64,000 bases of DNA from NCBI GenBank assembly GCA_963573305.1, contig OY754337.1, positions 75,901,094 to 75,965,093 on the forward strand, given 5' to 3'. Below are positions 1 to 9,574 of this stretch, piece by piece. The first letter of the stretch is position 1. Every line of letters begins with the position of its first letter. The translations under genes were made by a program, and so were the position numbers. The notes beneath the pieces were generated by a model that made no database searches, was not told the origin of the DNA, and saw only the letters and a program-made list of their open reading frames with translations. The stretch is from Pyrrhosoma nymphula. Lineage: Eukaryota > Arthropoda > Insecta > Odonata > Coenagrionidae.

Positions 1-187
1 AATACGGAGATGATGGGAGAGGAAAGAATGCTGGTCCGGAGGTCCAGAGGAGGCAGCAAAATCGGATGGAGTACTGAGGGCAAGTTTGAAGAGAGTAATG
101 GGAGGAAGAATGCCGGGAAAAAGCGAACAGGAGGGAAGATAAAGACAAAGAACAAGGAGGCAGATGGTACGAGGAGCATAAAAATAG

Positions 188-402
188 ACGCAATTCAAGA
201 AAAAAACCGTTGTCAGGAAATTTTGAGACGACTCTGCTACGGAGTAAGTATATGTTGATCCTCTCCAGAAACCTACCAATCGTTTGACGGAGAGACGCAT
301 TTCAAGAAAAAACTATTTGCCAGGAAATGTATGAGACGACCCTGCTACGGAGTAAGTATATGCGGGTCCTTTCCGGAGACCTACCAATCGTTTGACAGAA
401 TA
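188..402. repeat. Two-copy tandem repeat, period 107 bp
   Basis: The segment at 188-294 is repeated at 295-402 with scattered differences. Both units contain GACTCTGCTACGG- or GACCCTGCTACGG-like sequence, GGAGTAAGTATATG and CCTACCAATCGTTTGAC. Both are non-coding. The divergence suggests an old duplication. The preceding 1-187 is purine-rich and shows nothing recognisable. Confidence 0.85.
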
Positions 403-504
403 GTAAATGAATGAATATCACTGGGTGTTCTAACAGCTGATTGATAGGATTTAGAAAGTCCCTCTACACTAAAATCCCGATTTATCGGACATCTTATCAC
501 TTTC

Positions 505-635
505 CTGCAAATTGCTCGCATCAAGTCTCTCCTGAGTGTCTCACGCACTCTGCTTCTCTTTAAGTCATCTAGCATTCCCTCGTCTTCTGCGCTCGCCAAG
601 CGTTCTCCCTTCCATCACCAGCTTCGACATGCTCT
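505..635 (-). pseudogene. Fragment of LINE ORF2 C-terminus (degenerate)
   Basis: On the minus strand two frames give EGRTLGERRRRGNA followed, after a frame change, by MLDDLKRSRVRETLRRD. This resembles the tail of arthropod endonuclease-reverse transcriptase LINEs, where a basic GKRGRGRPR-type stretch is followed by a short acidic/basic segment. It is short and frameshifted. The family call rests on pattern memory alone, and an unrelated basic ORF is possible. Confidence 0.35.
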
Positions 636-689
636 TCAAACCATCTTCAGAAAAAAAACAGTGCCGAGTACGACATTACGATCATGGCC

Positions 690-1069
690 GGTCACACCAA
701 ATCATGAATCATGCCGCCAGTATTTGGGATCCTTATGAGATAGGCTTGGAAACTGAGTTAGAACGCGTGCAGCGAAGATCGGCAAGATATGTTAAAGGCC
801 GTTATGATAATCTCGTTAGTGTTACTGACCTTTTGCAGCAACTGGGATGGGAAACACTTTCAGACCGTCAATTAAAATTTAGACTCAATCTATTATGTAA
901 GTTCCAAACCGGTCTATTCTCTGACGACGTTGATAATATTTTACGAAATCTGACATACTACGGTAGATCAGATCATGAGAGTAAAATTAGGGAACTAGAA
1001 TGCAGAACGGATAGATTTAAGATGTCATTTTTCCCACGAACGATAAGGGACCATAACAGCTGCCAATGA
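690..1069 (+). pseudogene. LINE (CR1/Jockey-like) reverse transcriptase C-terminal fragment
   Basis: The translation contains AASIWDPYEIGLETELERVQRRSARYV in part, then a YDNLVSVTDLLQQLGW block and RLNLLCKF. This is the hallmark region downstream of the RT domain in CR1/Jockey-type non-LTR retrotransposons (Y-x-A-S-x-W-D-P-Y, LE-x-VQRRAARF, L-x-W-x-L-x-x-RR). The catalytic RT and endonuclease domains are absent, so this is a 5'-truncated copy. Near the end the expected RDWNxLPNET reads RDHNSCQ and then a stop, which implies a one-base frameshift near 1060. The matching 3' UTR follows directly. Confidence 0.8.
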
Positions 1070-1455
1070 GACTTTTATCTAGGTTTGTCGTTAGGTAGGG
1101 TAGCTCTTAGTAGTAGTAGTACTCCTAATACTTGAATCCTTATCTGTTACCTAGTACATACTAACAGCACGCCTACCATGTTTTCTACATGGGTCTTGAG
1201 TCCCTGTCCATCTGTGTAGTTGTAGAATGCATGTATATTGACGGTCACTCTCCATTTTGATGACATCTGTAGTGCAGTGTTGCATGCTTGAGAGGCTTCG
1301 CCTCGTGACAAGCATTAGCGATTTATGCTAGTGCATAATTAGTCGTAGTTACACTAACTTTAGGGTATAGTGTAATGCATGTTGGTGATTACTCACCCCC
1401 TGCCACACACCCCTGAGGTGGCTTGCAGGGTATTTTGTAGATGTAGATGTAGATG
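690..1455 (+). mobile_element. 5'-truncated LINE with (GTAGAT)n 3' tail
   Basis: The degraded ORF2 tail (690-1069) is followed by a 3' UTR containing GTGTAATGCATGTTGGTGA, CACACCCCTGAGGTGGCTTG and TTTTGTAGATGTAGATGTAG. The terminal GTAGAT microsatellite is the element's 3' end. Two more truncated copies of the same 3' end occur in this window, at 16618-16757 (same strand) and 45281-45350 (opposite strand), which confirms a dispersed family rather than a host gene. Confidence 0.8.
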
Positions 1456-2077
1456 AACGATGAGTAGTTAGACACTAGACAGTGTAGAAGTGATTGAAAC
1501 GAGAAAATTGAAGCCTTTCAATCATTTACCTTTTATTTCATGAGCCACGAACATTTCGACATTCGCTGCTCTTAGATTATGATTTCCGTAAAAGCATTTG
1601 AGAAAATGTACTATCATAACAAAAAGATAAATCTGCACATCTTCCAAATGTTATCCTTTCAGGAGAGAAAGATCTCACAATATTTCTAAAAATCAAGAAA
1701 AACTTTCAGTAATACGCTTTAAAAAACTATTATTGTATTAAAGTTTAAGATGCATTTATAAATTTCTCCAAGAATTTAGATCTTTTAAATATATTCTCAT
1801 CTATCGACGTCATGTTCTGTAATATATTTTTACTGCATGCTTCTATTGCACAAGTCAAATATGCCGATTGACTCTCAAATGTTTTGAGTAAAATCAATTC
1901 AATGCTTCGTTTAAGCAGGACAGGCTTTACGTGTTTCAACGGGTAAGTTCATTCCGCAATCTCTGTCATTACCACTCGCTGATCGGGGCATAAAACAGCA
2001 CTCGGACACATAGCATAGGAGCCGGTTCACCCGGTTCACCCGGTTCACCCGGTTCTGCCGTCGAGACAACAATTCTC
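1456..2077. other. AT-rich unassigned DNA with a short GGTTCACCC minisatellite
   Basis: No gene is recognisable. At about 2022-2056 the 9-mer GGTTCACCC is repeated about three and a half times in tandem. The rest is AT-rich without codon structure. Confidence 0.6.
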
Positions 2078-2748
2078 TTAATGTATTAAGCGAAATATCA
2101 TTTCACCTAGAATTTGATGATTTTACCTCATTTTAAAAAAGAAACCCTCATCTTTCCAATTATATCAAAATTCTAACCCCTTGCAGTACTGCTTTTCGGG
2201 CAATTTGCCTAAAAATATGAGCTGTTTTGCATGGGATAGATTAAGATTGTGCGATCCAGATGGAGAATATTGAAAAAATTAGGAATTTCAAATAACCTAA
2301 ATTTTGTACAAAAACTAACGGTGTGTAATTTGTATGTTTTCTCAAATATTTATTAAATAAAATCAGTTACCTCAGTAATTATTACAGAATCGCAAAAAAA
2401 CCTGTTGTGAAGGCGTTTTCACCGTACGGCGTGAAAAAATGAGTCAAGTTACAAAATTATGAGGATATATTTATTCATAATGAATAAAAACACTTGGTAA
2501 TCTTCCACAGATTTAGATCTGATAAATCTGTGGAAGATTACTTAGTGTTTTTATTCATTAGGGAATATCGAGAACTTCCACCATATCCAGCCTGAAACAG
2601 TTATATTTAGGATATATTTATTTAATTACTGAGAATGTTGATATATGTAACTATTTTTGCACCATTAATACTACAATAATGACATCTTACAGAAATGAAA
2701 AATAAAAATAAAAAACGCTGAAATAAAAAAAATAAAATTCGAACGTAG
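2078..2748 (+). mobile_element. TTAA-flanked MITE family, copy A (interrupted)
   Basis: This is homologous over its length to copies B (3989-4545), C (about 7930-8232) and D (45582-46142). Shared landmarks are a CCTCATTTTAAA block, GCATGGGATAGATTA, AACTAACGGTGTGT, TTTTTACAGAATCGCAAA-like sequence and CCGTACGGCGTGAAAAAATG. The left end reads TTAATGTATTAAGCGAAAT, a degraded form of the terminus TTAAGGTAGTTTGAGCGAAA seen in copy B. The right terminus is missing. A palindromic insertion lies at 2476-2608. No coding capacity is visible. Confidence 0.75.
2476..2608. mobile_element. Palindromic (Penelope-like terminal) insertion in MITE copy A with 14-bp TSD
   Basis: The 133-bp insertion is flanked by the direct repeat AGGATATATTTATT (2462-2475 and 2609-2622). 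It contains a near-perfect 37-bp inverted repeat, with arms running from AATGAATAAAAACAC to CCACAGATTTA, a 7-base loop and two mismatches. The other MITE copies lack it, so it is a secondary insertion. The long TSD points to retrotransposition. I assign it to Penelope-like termini by resemblance to the other palindromes here, which is an inference. Confidence 0.65.
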
Positions 2749-3530
2749 GTGATCGAAAGGTAATCGGTGTTCCCAACGTGGCAGGCCGTTGGCCTCGTAT
2801 ACTGCACGCTTTGCTTCCAGCGGCGTTGAATAAAAATGTGGTACCTCTCAATTGTTTGAGCCGCATTGTCGCGAGACCTTTCTCGATGTACTGTGGAGAC
2901 GTGAGGGAGGATATGGAGTTGGCGGAAGGGGATGCATGGGGCCAGGGGGGATGGGTAGGTGGGTGGTCCGGCGGGGCTCACAAAGTGTGCAGTCCATCTG
3001 CCCATCTGACGGACGTCCGCAGTTCCCCCTTCTCGTCCATTCATTGTTGGGACGGGGGATAATGCGAAGGGGCCTCTCGTTTGTTGGGCTTGCATCTGAA
3101 AAAGGGGAAAGTAAGGGGGAGCTGAACGCACAGTGGGGGGTTGGGGTGAGAGGCGAGGTTAGGAATTGAAAGTTAGGGTGGGGAGGGGTACAGGGAGACC
3201 CCTGCGAAGGAGGGAGAGGCGGCAACAATCAAAAGGGTAATTATCCTGGCTAATCGGCTGGAAAGGCGTCGGGTGGGCAAAGGGGGGGTTTGAGGGTTTC
3301 ACGGCGGGTGTCGGCGGTTTTTGAAAGGAGGCGGGACACGAACTGACGGGATGCTCGCGCGCACCAATCCTCCCGGCTGGTGCCTCTCTCGCGCACCCAT
3401 TCGTGGTGCTGCATCCTCCCGCTGGCACCCGAGGGGTGCGCGCGAATGGGTGCCCCTTTTTATTTCCCCAGGGGGTGGCCCTTCTGGGGGCAAGGAGGGT
3501 GAATAGCTCATGCACGAGTGCTCGCTAGCC
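2749..3530. other. GC/CpG-rich island
   Basis: The base composition changes sharply to G+C-rich, with many CpGs and G-runs. Several long overlapping open frames on both strands are low-complexity (P-, G-, R- and S-rich) and match nothing I know. It contains the inverted pair CGCGCACCCATTCGTG (about 3391) and GTGCGCGCGAATGGGTGC (about 3436). It may be a regulatory island or promoter-type region. Confidence 0.5.
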
Positions 3531-3988
3531 GTGAAATTATTCCGACCGCAAAAGCACGGCCGTGCCATTCCCATAAGAACTGATTTCCATTCTCCCTCAC
3601 CCCGTCTCGCTCTACCATTTATGTTTATGCATACGTACATCGCTGAAGAAGAGTAACATGGTATATCTATGAAGTATCCTTGCACTTCTGAGTTTATGTG
3701 TCCGATCCTACTTGGTGTCCCCCCGATCGAGGGAATCTGAGGTCACGAAGACACGAAGATTTTTGAAGTTAGTGGTATCAGGCGTAACTTTATGGAAACG
3801 CTTCCTGATTGAAATGAAAAACTTTGTGAATTTCACATAAAAGACTTTTTAATACGACCGACATTTCGTCGTCAAATTTTCATTTCAATCACAAGGAGGT
3901 TCTGCAAGAAAACCAACCGGCTACCGGGGAATCACGGGGCCAACGGCATACCGCATTCAAAACACCGGTTCCCGCTCGGTAACTGCAG
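3531..3988. other. Unassigned DNA with a palindromic retroelement-like terminus
   Basis: Most of the stretch is featureless. At 3806-3820 and 3877-3891 there is an inverted repeat TGATTGAAATGAAAA / TTTTCATTTCAATCA. On the minus strand inside it the sequence GACGACGAAATGTCGGTCGT is followed by ATTAAAA. This resembles the tails of the other Penelope-like palindromes in the window (GAAAY, a few bases, GTC, A-rich), but no CTGANGA box is present. Confidence 0.4.
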
Positions 3989-4545
3989 TTAAGGTAGTTT
4001 GAGCGAAAAATCACTTCACTTAGAATTTGCTGAATTTGACCTCATTTTAAAGAAAAACTCTCATCTTTAAAATGATATCAAAATACAAATCCCTTTCCAA
4101 ACCACTTTCCGAGCAATTAGCGTGAAAATAAATCCTGTTTTACATGGGAAAGATTACAGCTGTGCGCTCCAGAGGGATAATATTGAAACAATTAGGAATT
4201 TATAACACCTAGATTTCGTCAATAACTAACGGTGTGTGGTTTTCATGTTTTCTAAACCATTTATAAAAATTAATCCACTACTCACCGCAATAATTTTTAC
4301 AGAATCGCAAAAAACCCTGCTGTTTTGAAGGCATTTTAACCATACGGCATGAAAAATGAGTCAAGTTAGAGATTTAAGTCGATATTTTTATTTCATAACT
4401 GAGAGTATTTGTCAAATATATCTGTATTTTTGCGTCATTAATGTTACAATATTTAATTCATACATCTTACAGAAGCTGAAATAAAATAAAATTCAAATAT
4501 GGTCTCCATAACGACTAGGGAAATATCTAGCTCAAACAACCTTAA
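3989..4545 (+). mobile_element. TTAA-flanked MITE family, copy B (complete ends)
   Basis: This is the best-preserved copy. It starts TTAAGGTAGTTTGAGCGAAA and ends, read on the minus strand, TTAAGGTTGTTTGAGCTAGA. This gives terminal inverted repeats of about 15 bp with TTAA at both outer edges. TTAA target duplication is characteristic of piggyBac-type transposons, but the terminus is not the classical CCCT of piggyBac. The superfamily is therefore an inference. It is about 557 bp, AT-rich and non-coding. Confidence 0.75.
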
Positions 4546-5231
4546 GCATCGTTGGGCTCTGCTACAATCGGGAGGGATGATCTTAATATTCGTCCCAAAG
4601 TCTTGTCACTCTTGTCTTTGTCAGACAGTCCGTGCGAAATGACCTTAACCGTCGAAGCTCGTTAAATTGGATGAGTAGTAGGTACTAGAAACCATCGAAG
4701 GGAACTTCACTTACCCTGCGATCCGCTGCAAAGAGGTGTGACAGGGGTCTTAATGTAACCAGCCAAGGAAAAATGAAATCTTGAAAAACACTTTAAAAAA
4801 CTTAACTTCAAGGAAATACTATTTTACAGTGCACACGCATCGTGAAATTTACGTCCGTAGAAGGTGCGCACCACCAGAGTACCGGCTTGATAGGAACGAC
4901 AAATTGATTGCTGCAGGGGTGGTTTACTTGTCAGAAAACAGATTGAACTGTTTCAAAGGTTGACTAATGAATATTGGGAATAAAGTGCCCACGAAAAAAC
5001 CGAGGGTGAAAAGGTCACCAAGGGCCTCCAGTGTCACATCACAAGAGGTCAGAGGTCAGAAGAAAAGCGCTATATTTGATGTGAGAGTGAGTTGGGTGAA
5101 GGAAGATGAATTATGCGATTAGGCTGATCCTTCTTTTCTAAATTTAAATTTCTTTGAGAACACCCGTTTGGCTAGAAAATGGATTCTTTTAAATAATATT
5201 TTAATCGGATAAATGAAAGACGCAAGATGTA
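4546..5231. other. Unassigned DNA
   Basis: No gene, repeat or terminal structure that I can recognise. A 60-codon open frame at 4781-4963 lacks any recognisable motif. Confidence 0.5.
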
Positions 5232-5234
5232 TTA

Positions 5235-5449
5235 AGGCCGTTTTACACGGTACATTTGTTTGTACAAACTCTTCCGTGAACTCTTGCATGAGGCAAAATG
5301 TATCGTGTAAAGCGGCAAATTGTATGAACGCTTGTGCGAATGTCTCAATGCCTGCACGGGAAATAGAACCTGTTCTAATTTCGTTGAGACAAACGTACAA
5401 TCTCACGTACAATCGTTTGTACATAGTCTTTCATCGTGTAAAACGGCCT
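5235..5449. mobile_element. MITE with TTA target duplication (PIF/Harbinger-like)
   Basis: The 215-bp element starts AGGCCGTTTTACACGG and ends CGTGTAAAACGGCCT. This is a 15-bp terminal inverted repeat, perfect over AGGCCGTTTTACACG. It is flanked on both sides by TTA (5232-5234 and 5450-5452). Three-base TWA duplications are typical of PIF/Harbinger. Internal variants of the terminal word (TCGTGTAAAGCGGC) occur as subterminal repeats. It has no transposase. Confidence 0.75.
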
Positions 5450-5452
5450 TTA

Positions 5453-5984
5453 GGGTGATTAGGGTACATCGAAAAAACATTTTTTTGGATTTCGATTTGA
5501 AGTTTTGGGAAAAGGTGCGATTCTAGCCACAGATACACCAAAATTATTTTTTCGAAAGAATTAAGATTTAGGGGTCTCACCCACCCCCTGCCGTTACAGA
5601 CCCCCATACAGTTACACTCCTTAAGTTTTAGATTACCGAATATCGCCGTTTTGGGGGCAATTTTAGTGAATTTCTCCCGGATTTTTTTTAGTCGTAAGAT
5701 GGTATTTACAGGGAATTCAATACTGTTCCAACAGTTGTAAGTCACCATTTTTATTTATTTTTTCAGATACTTGAATAAGTTTTGCTGAAAATAAAGTTTC
5801 TTTTTGCTGCATTATAGATTTTTAGGGTGAAAGCCAGTCGCTTCTCTTGCACATGGAACCGCGTGGAGATTCGGGGGGTCACGAACACATTCTACAAGGT
5901 AAAAATTCATTACCGCATAGCTAAAGTGAGTACATTGTTAATATGAATTTTAGTTTACACTAAAGTACCTACCTAAGGTTTGGT
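5453..5984. other. Unassigned AT-rich DNA
   Basis: Open frames on both strands match nothing I recognise. No repeat or terminal structure was found. Confidence 0.45.
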
Positions 5985-7800
5985 TGGGAAAACTTGTACT
6001 TGGAAGTCCTTATTTGACCTGAAAGCTGGCAAAGCACGCCATGCCTCAATTTTGGCTAGGATGGATCCATGCCGCTCGAAATCGACGTGAAGACGGTTTG
6101 AGGCTTGAGTCACGCACTGAACTGCCCTCTCTACGGCCTGCGAGTGACACGACAGCTAAGTAAGAACAGACGGCTTAACTCCTGTTTCAGCCAAAACATC
6201 TAATTCAGCTTCCGACAGGTGCATACTCAAAGACGGTTCTGTCGCAAAACATTGCTTCTTGCTGTTCCACAGTATCAGGTCTGCATATTCCACAGCATTA
6301 AACTGGAGGGGGAGTATCACAAATTGCCAGATTTGAGCGGGTGAAATGTTGTCAGCTTGACGAACCTTCTTGATTCTTTGAGGCTTGAGTCACGCACTGA
6401 ACTGCCCTCTCTACGGCCTGCGAGTGACACGACAGCTAAGTAAGAACAGACGGCTTAACTCCTGTTTCAGCCAAAACATCTAATTCAGCTTCCGACAGGT
6501 GCATACTCAAAGACGGTTCTGTCGCAAAACATTGCTTCTTGCTGTTCCACAGTATCAGGTCTGCATATTCCACAGCATTAAACTGGAGGGGGAGTATCAC
6601 AAATTGCCAGATTTGAGCGGGTGAAATGTTGTCAGCTTGACGAACCTTCTTGATTCTTGAAACAGCCAGCTTTCTAACCTTTTTCCTCTCGTTAAAAAGC
6701 ATTGCTAGAAGCACATTTTCTGGATGCTCAAAGAATGAATTTTTCAGAATGACAGGGAAAACTACGTCTTTGGCATTCTTTTCCAGGAATTTTGACCGGT
6801 TGTGAAGCCACAGATGCTTTGAACCGTCAACGCAAGTGGGATGAGTCTTTACAGCGAACAACGTTGAAACGTAAGACATTCAAAACATATTTCACTAGAA
6901 ATGCCAAACTTGATTAAGGTGAGGCCAGGGCCGTGTACAGCCGGAGAATCCGAACCGGTACAGTTAACCATCTTCAGGTGCATTCAGGACCAAGCTTTGC
7001 GTGTGTCAGATTATCAGGGAACTCGTCAGAACTAATTGTCATAGCCATTCGGAGCAAATGACGTTGATCGTTAGATAGTACTTCCATATCCACCTCTAGG
7101 GCGATGAAAGGGACTTTCTTGAATTTCAACACTGGAAGGATGTGGCAGATATCTAACTTCTGGCCCATTGGACCAGAGCAGGCCGTAGGTTTTCTTTGGT
7201 CTGTTAAGCGCCATTAAAAAAGATGTCGGAAGGGATATTCATTAAAGTGCAGTAAGCAAACAACCCATTACAATGATCTACGTAGAGTAAATTCCATAAG
7301 ACGTATCACACCTTTCACGTGGCCAGTGTTTCCCACACAGCCGTCTGATCCTGCTGCTTTCATTTCACTCAAATAAAGCCGCTTCTTCGTTAGGTACCTC
7401 ATTGCTTCATGTTTTGGTGAATGTTTTTGGAGCTGCCTTTATCACCTTGAGTTATGTAACCTATGTAACGGTTACCTGGCTCCCCGAGTAGCCCTATATG
7501 CTCTTCTGTCTTCGTTGTTCTATCCCTTTTATTCTCACCCTTCACCTCATAGTTGCAAGTAACATCCTTCCGACCGTCAAAATAAAGTGCCTTTAGCTTG
7601 TGATCCTTAAGCTCCGTGTCCAAGTTGTCTGACAAGACTCTCCTGTGATGCTTCACTTCCCTTATTACTTTGTTAGTGTCGACGACTTTTTTGTGTCGCC
7701 TGGGGTAACTAAACCATAGTCAGCAAGGGCAGCAATTGCAATAAGGGCAACATAGGGGATTAGAACTCCGGTGTAGTCAGCTAATAAGGCAACGTTCGAC
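5985..7800 (-). pseudogene. Broken copy of a multi-copy invertebrate protein family of unknown function
   Basis: Read on the minus strand, conceptual blocks appear in the order expected for a family I recall as multi-copy and unannotated in insects, spiders and Hydra. They are: an ALADYGLVTPGDTKKVV block (about 7750-7700), ALYFDGRKD (about 7590), EEHIGLLGEPGNRYIGYIT (about 7500), GSDGCVGNTGHVKGVIR (about 7340), VVCLLHFNEYPFRHLF (about 7270), FSGPMGQKL-type sequence (about 7180), LSNDQRHLL (about 7080), then FFEHPENVLLAMLFNERKKV (about 6720), FNAVEYADLILW, TEPSLSMHLS, CHSQAVERAVQCVTQAS (about 6150) and PAFRSNKDF. The copy is dead. There is an in-frame stop before WVVCLLH, a frame change between 6974 and 6880, and a 280-bp tandem duplication that repeats the C-terminal part. 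The SDG...NTG and LLH...LPLRHLF-type spacing suggests an RNase H-like transposase fold. That is speculation. Confidence 0.65.
6098..6657. repeat. Perfect 280-bp tandem duplication
   Basis: The unit at 6098-6377 is repeated at 6378-6657. I found no mismatch reading the two copies against each other. The duplication lies inside the C-terminal part of the pseudogene and duplicates its LSEAELDVLAETG segment. Identity implies either a very recent event or an assembly artefact. Confidence 0.9.
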
Positions 7801-7844
7801 AGTTTCAGTCAATTCAGGTCCGTAGGGTGCTTCAGTTTTGCATC

Positions 7845-7935
7845 CATCCATGGATCCATCCTGGCCAAAATTGTGTCACGACGTCCTGTGCCAGCTTTCA
7901 GGTCAAAAAAGGACTTCCGTGTACACGTCTTCCCA
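7845..7935 (+). pseudogene. Inverted second copy of the pseudogene's extreme C-terminus
   Basis: The plus-strand translation GSILAKIVSRRPVPAFRSKK continues DFRVHVFPT. It matches GSILAKIEAWRALPAFRSNK plus DFQVQVFPT encoded on the minus strand at about 6070-5985. So two copies of this family lie head to head. MITE copy C homology starts immediately after the FPT codons, with no gap that I can see. Confidence 0.7.
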
Positions 7936-8232
7936 ACTATTTATAAAAATTAATCTATTACTCACCGCAGTCATTTTTACAGAACCACGGAGAAACATAC
8001 TGTTTTTAAGGCTTTTTAGCCGTACGGCGTGAAAAAATGATTCGCGTTAGAGACTTATGTAGATATATTTATTTAATTACTGAGAATTTCTTCATATATA
8101 ACTATATTTTTGCACTTTAATAATGCATTATTTACTTCACATTTATATACGCTAAAATTAAAACATAAAACTCGAATATGGTCTCCATTATGACTAGGGC
8201 TCACACAACCGCTCTTGCTCTAACTACCTTAA
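7930..8232 (+). mobile_element. TTAA-flanked MITE family, copy C (3' half)
   Basis: The homology with copies B and D begins at CAACTATTTATAAAAATTAA and runs through GCCGTACGGCGTGAAAAAATG, TTAGAGACTTATGTAGATAT, ATATGGTCTCCATTATGACT and the end CTACCTTAA at 8232. The 5' half is absent and is replaced by the C-terminal coding fragment. Confidence 0.7.
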
Positions 8233-8744
8233 AGCATTTTTTAAGTTTTTTCAATATTTTAAGATGCCGCAACCGGAATAGATGGTTCATATGACAAGAC
8301 ATTATTATTTGAGTCATGTTGGATAGTTTTGGTACATATGCGGTAAATTAGCGGCTGCAAGTTAGTGGAAAAATTTGTCCACGAGTTTAGTAGAGGGTTA
8401 ATTTGGTCCCCTACTCAGAACTACTCGAGTTAGCCTTGTTATGGTCCGCTGTTAGAGGCTATGGGTCGGTTTTGTGGCTTTTTATTGGTAGATTAACTCA
8501 TTGCCAACAAAAGATTTAATATTGCTGTTTGCAATAGAGTTAATGCTGCTTATAAAAGTAATGAATAATTGAGTGTCGATTATGCTTCATTGTGTAACAC
8601 CTAATGTTACCATAACAATGTTGGATTTTATGTCGTACATTACAACATTTTATTTTCGATCAATTATTAAGACATGCATTCAGTTTACTTTTTATTTGAG
8701 CACAATAATGCAGAGCCTGAACTGATATGACCATGTATTTGAAC
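8233..8744. other. Unassigned AT-rich DNA
   Basis: Nothing recognisable. No ORF of interest and no inverted termini. Confidence 0.45.
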
Positions 8745-9136
8745 GTCAACAGCAGCAGAGCATATAAGATTGGAAGCATGGGAAATTGAGTGTTGTACGA
8801 GATTGATGAGGGTCGAATGTAACTGGAAAATCACCAACGAGAAGGCAATTAGGAAGAGTTGGGGGGAAAAGATGCTCAATGAAAACTCTTGGAGTTAGGA
8901 GAGAAAAAGTTGTTGGGCTCATTTTGTGACACAGCATTCTCTTTAAAACAGTTGAATGAGAAAATAATGGGAAGGGTATGAGCAAATAAAGACGGCCGAG
9001 AATGGAAAATATTATGATCGCTATGGATGCACATGTAGGAATGAAACGATAAGCTGATGGGAGTGTGGAATACAGAGCTGCAACAAATTAATCTTTGCAT
9101 TGACGGCTGATGATGAAGAGTTTCATGGAAGAGCAT
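8745..9136 (+). pseudogene. LINE endonuclease-reverse transcriptase C-terminal fragment
   Basis: The plus-strand frames give RLEAWEIECCTRLMRVECNW, KITNEKAIRKSWGEKML, KIMGRV and, at the end, VEYRAATNQSLH. The order matches the C-terminus of the common arthropod endonuclease-RT LINE (RLEAFEMWCWRRML, xITNEEVLRRxGE, GHxLRH, KGRPR, WRxAANQS). Several stops and frame changes break it. The RT domain is missing. The end in TTGACGGCTGATGATGAAG is the usual 3' terminus of these elements. Confidence 0.65.
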
Positions 9137-9574
9137 AAAGTCTTTCCATATAAAAAAGTGATCCCAAGACCACTGTGAATACTTCAGCGCAGATTACAAG
9201 GCGATGTCAACCCCTTTAACATATCACTGACGCGACCGTACCTTCTGGTGCCATGGACGAAAACGAAAATTACTCAATGAATGGATAAATATGAAATATT
9301 AACACATTAGAGGCTACATACTACCAATGTGAGAAGCCAATGGAGACGTGTTGCAGGGGGTGTTAGGACACCAGCCATGTAAACGGGAGTGAATAGGGAA
9401 AGTGGATTGAAAGAGGACGAAAGTAAACCGTGCGTTAGTGGACTGTCTTAGTGTGTGCGTCTCTCGCTATGGGTTTGTCATAGCCATTAATGATGCGTAG
9501 AAAAAAGGAACTTTCGCACCTATCTTTTCGACAGGATGTCTCTTATGTTTTCGCTTTTATCAGTTGCAATATCA
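9137..9574. other. Unassigned DNA
   Basis: Nothing recognisable between the two LINE fragments. Confidence 0.4.

Noticed and set aside
188..402. CRISPR-like repeat
   Set aside because: Only two 107-bp units, no spacers, and eukaryotic context.
2622..3685. Overlapping open frames of 60-169 codons on both strands
   Set aside because: They lie in a GC-rich island, run open in several frames at once and are low-complexity. No domain, splice or codon signal supports them.
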